Shown here: positions 61,201-64,000 of the stretch, in pieces
How positions within the stretch are numbered: position 1 is the stretch's first letter
Layout of the letters: each line of letters begins with the position of its first letter
Made by a program: the position numbers and the translations under genes
Origin: Rhynchopus sp. YZ270_cl-10
Taxonomy: Eukaryota > Euglenozoa > Diplonemea > Diplonemida > Diplonemidae
Reading direction: 5' to 3'
Assembly: GCA_964035575.1 (NCBI GenBank)
Contig: OZ037850.1
Location: 702,501 to 766,500, forward strand
Length of the DNA: 64,000 nucleotides
Notes under the pieces: generated by a model
Seen by the model: the letters and a program-made list of their open reading frames with translations, nothing else
Databases searched by the model: none
What the model was told of the DNA's origin: nothing

Positions 61201-61451
61201 TCGTCCCAGCAGAGCTCACCTTCCACCGCACAGAAAAGGAGGAAGCAGAGCACCTTGCCCGCGAAGAAGGCAAGAAACACGAAGAGCAAATGCTGGAGCG
61301 CAAGAAGATGCGTGATGCACGTGCCCAAGAGGTGCTCCAGCGTGCTAACCGCAGAGAAGAGAAAAAACAAGAAAAGCTGCTCGAAAAGCTCCGCAAACGC
61401 GAGGAAGCAGCAAAGCTGGCTGAGCAAACTCAGAGTGCCAGCACCCAGTAG
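58209..61451 (+). CDS. SECISBP2: SECIS-binding protein 2-like
   Basis: The protein is 1080 residues. It would bind the SECIS hairpin in selenoprotein mRNAs and recruit the selenocysteine elongation factor to UGA. The first about 860 residues are low-complexity: Tyr/Gln/Pro-rich start, Lys/Glu coils, a PAPAPAPAPAP run near 515-525, Lys/Pro-rich linkers. A basic segment precedes the L7Ae RNA-binding domain (about 880-985): RRYVIGLKECLKAARMK, the segment KGGLDDVVGRIVDSC, VPLIFALSRRTLG and CIGIFSADGDNATF, closely matching the SBP2 signature. A charged coiled coil ends the protein. Single exon. A plain L7Ae ribosomal or snoRNP protein is unlikely given the SBP2-specific spacing and size. Confidence 0.88.
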   Translation: MTQEIRAGWNTARATQHQGYPVQQGAPTDTNNNTTLYHTQPSYSPYAYQAEGVCEHPGESQYTPAYQHSPYSEQGAQGYPEEDGTHYGQYQGYAYQREPQRRQTRAARAPMTEVEMEMRAALFAAVLSLTTVASVCKAPKTKKKRKKVSTETTPKPIGDAAQAAVCAVLVSLHLGSIFDMKGKVRVPKAKKKKKVQEKKDVEDVEVEEVKEEKEEAVGMGADVQRIREGVQGELSRLNEVYESLKKNVRFEPAVQEADVESSDDDVDFPPLPAAQATKVKSVAVQQKDTIFSRFDMRSVDQSAASVPSAPSVPAVWGQSRRVSNILKTMKRATVSKKARTQRAQEHTSDAETTDWETVDEFHEDVSDEDFPSLGKRSNPAPRSLRPQSSHWEHSLDIVKRTHLATKQDPLPQKTPPKEKVAEKEKKKKKKEPEPLPIVIGAKREQERIGLVMMKMRQMEDQEQKRKEKEDRDRARALSHKPRKTETFDLAGYMVEKPKRKKKQPEPEPEGKRPPAPAPAPAPAPTSAQTRSVSAPVPDRKPIDTAPKPAPTPVQPEVQRPPPVESKLDAADWPSLPVAESRPPRKKATRSHSAGAPGEVKTAKAVEKVKAEQVKEKGKVEKAKNKPDKSGKPNKPDKPEAPKTVGGFKIVAHSQKKPTERPATEPVTRVLKLKGKAKEELEKKLEAASGAVAVKQSKKVKRRSNVKKVILREIERERRRLRKVLEETERILNTAGQAKHTPAADEPQGAPPVDKAAQDTNDKVEEPLSKRARRKQKKRLDKEVREKEKEKGDADDADVEDEEVCRKRAAAKALTHGVKQYLHPHNPLAKEIDKRTNRSDPCVREYVKQCLSQDVDAAVVEMMRRLRVLQERLREEQPQKFKAKRRYVIGLKECLKAARMKMLKAAIVAPDVEVSRDKGGLDDVVGRIVDSCVQANVPLIFALSRRTLGVRCFGPALRNTSCIGIFSADGDNATFANITTMCATLREEYDAIAAQNPTLVPAELTFHRTEKEEAEHLAREEGKKHEEQMLERKKMRDARAQEVLQRANRREEKKQEKLLEKLRKREEAAKLAEQTQSASTQ

Positions 61452-63903
<2,452 letters not shown>

Positions 63904-64000
63904 GTATCCCTCTTTACACATTTGCTGCAACTTATTTTCTACCACCCCCTCGTTTACCCTCATGTAAAGCACTATTGCAGCCCGTCTTTCTGGACGAGGT

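Overview
The window looks like nuclear DNA of a free-living unicellular eukaryote. Its genes include eukaryotic-type glutamate-cysteine ligase, prefoldin subunit 2, a MIF4G protein, a GDP-mannose-type sugar transporter and a SECIS-binding protein 2 homologue. Several carry spliceosomal introns that almost all start with GTATG and end with AG. I cannot place the species or phylum from sequence alone.

Layout. Positions 1-10191 are a repeat-rich, subtelomere-like tract: a recurring composite repeat (termini CCTTAACACT / AGTGTTAAGG, carrying GTTGC-rich satellite), GC-rich foldbacks, minisatellites and a 218-bp tandem array. Inside it sits a tyrosine-recombinase DNA element (about 5466-7103) with inverted repeats and lox-like palindromes. 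Positions 10192-28096 are a Polinton/Maverick-like fossil: fibre-like gene, zinc-finger protein, protein-primed DNA polymerase B, major capsid protein, retroviral-type integrase, small virion-like protein, adenain-like protease, zinc-ribbon/PLA2-like protein, penton-like minor capsid protein and packaging ATPase. Two later insertions interrupt it: an 847-bp copy of the composite repeat in the fibre gene, and a 3.7-kb element with its own terminal inverted repeats and 5-bp target duplication in the polymerase gene. Its other frames are open, so it looks young.

Positions 28.1-64 kb hold thirteen recognised or likely host genes, all on the + strand: a P-loop NTPase, a Ser/Arg-rich protein, MIF4G, a nucleotide-sugar transporter, prefoldin 2, a HAD hydrolase, an atypical SDR, an unusual P450, a GAF protein, an unknown helical protein, glutamate-cysteine ligase, an SBP2-like protein and a small RIIa/DPY30-like protein. 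Spacers hold MITE-like elements (two with 8-bp target duplications, one with TA duplications) and an 84-copy 14-bp minisatellite.

How the parts fit. The Polinton genes form one virus-like replication, integration and virion module with ATGA overlaps, and the same palindrome lies between both convergent gene pairs. The host genes are housekeeping functions with no shared pathway. Their common orientation and the pyrimidine tract plus AG before many starts suggest a unidirectional cluster, possibly with leader trans-splicing; this is inference.
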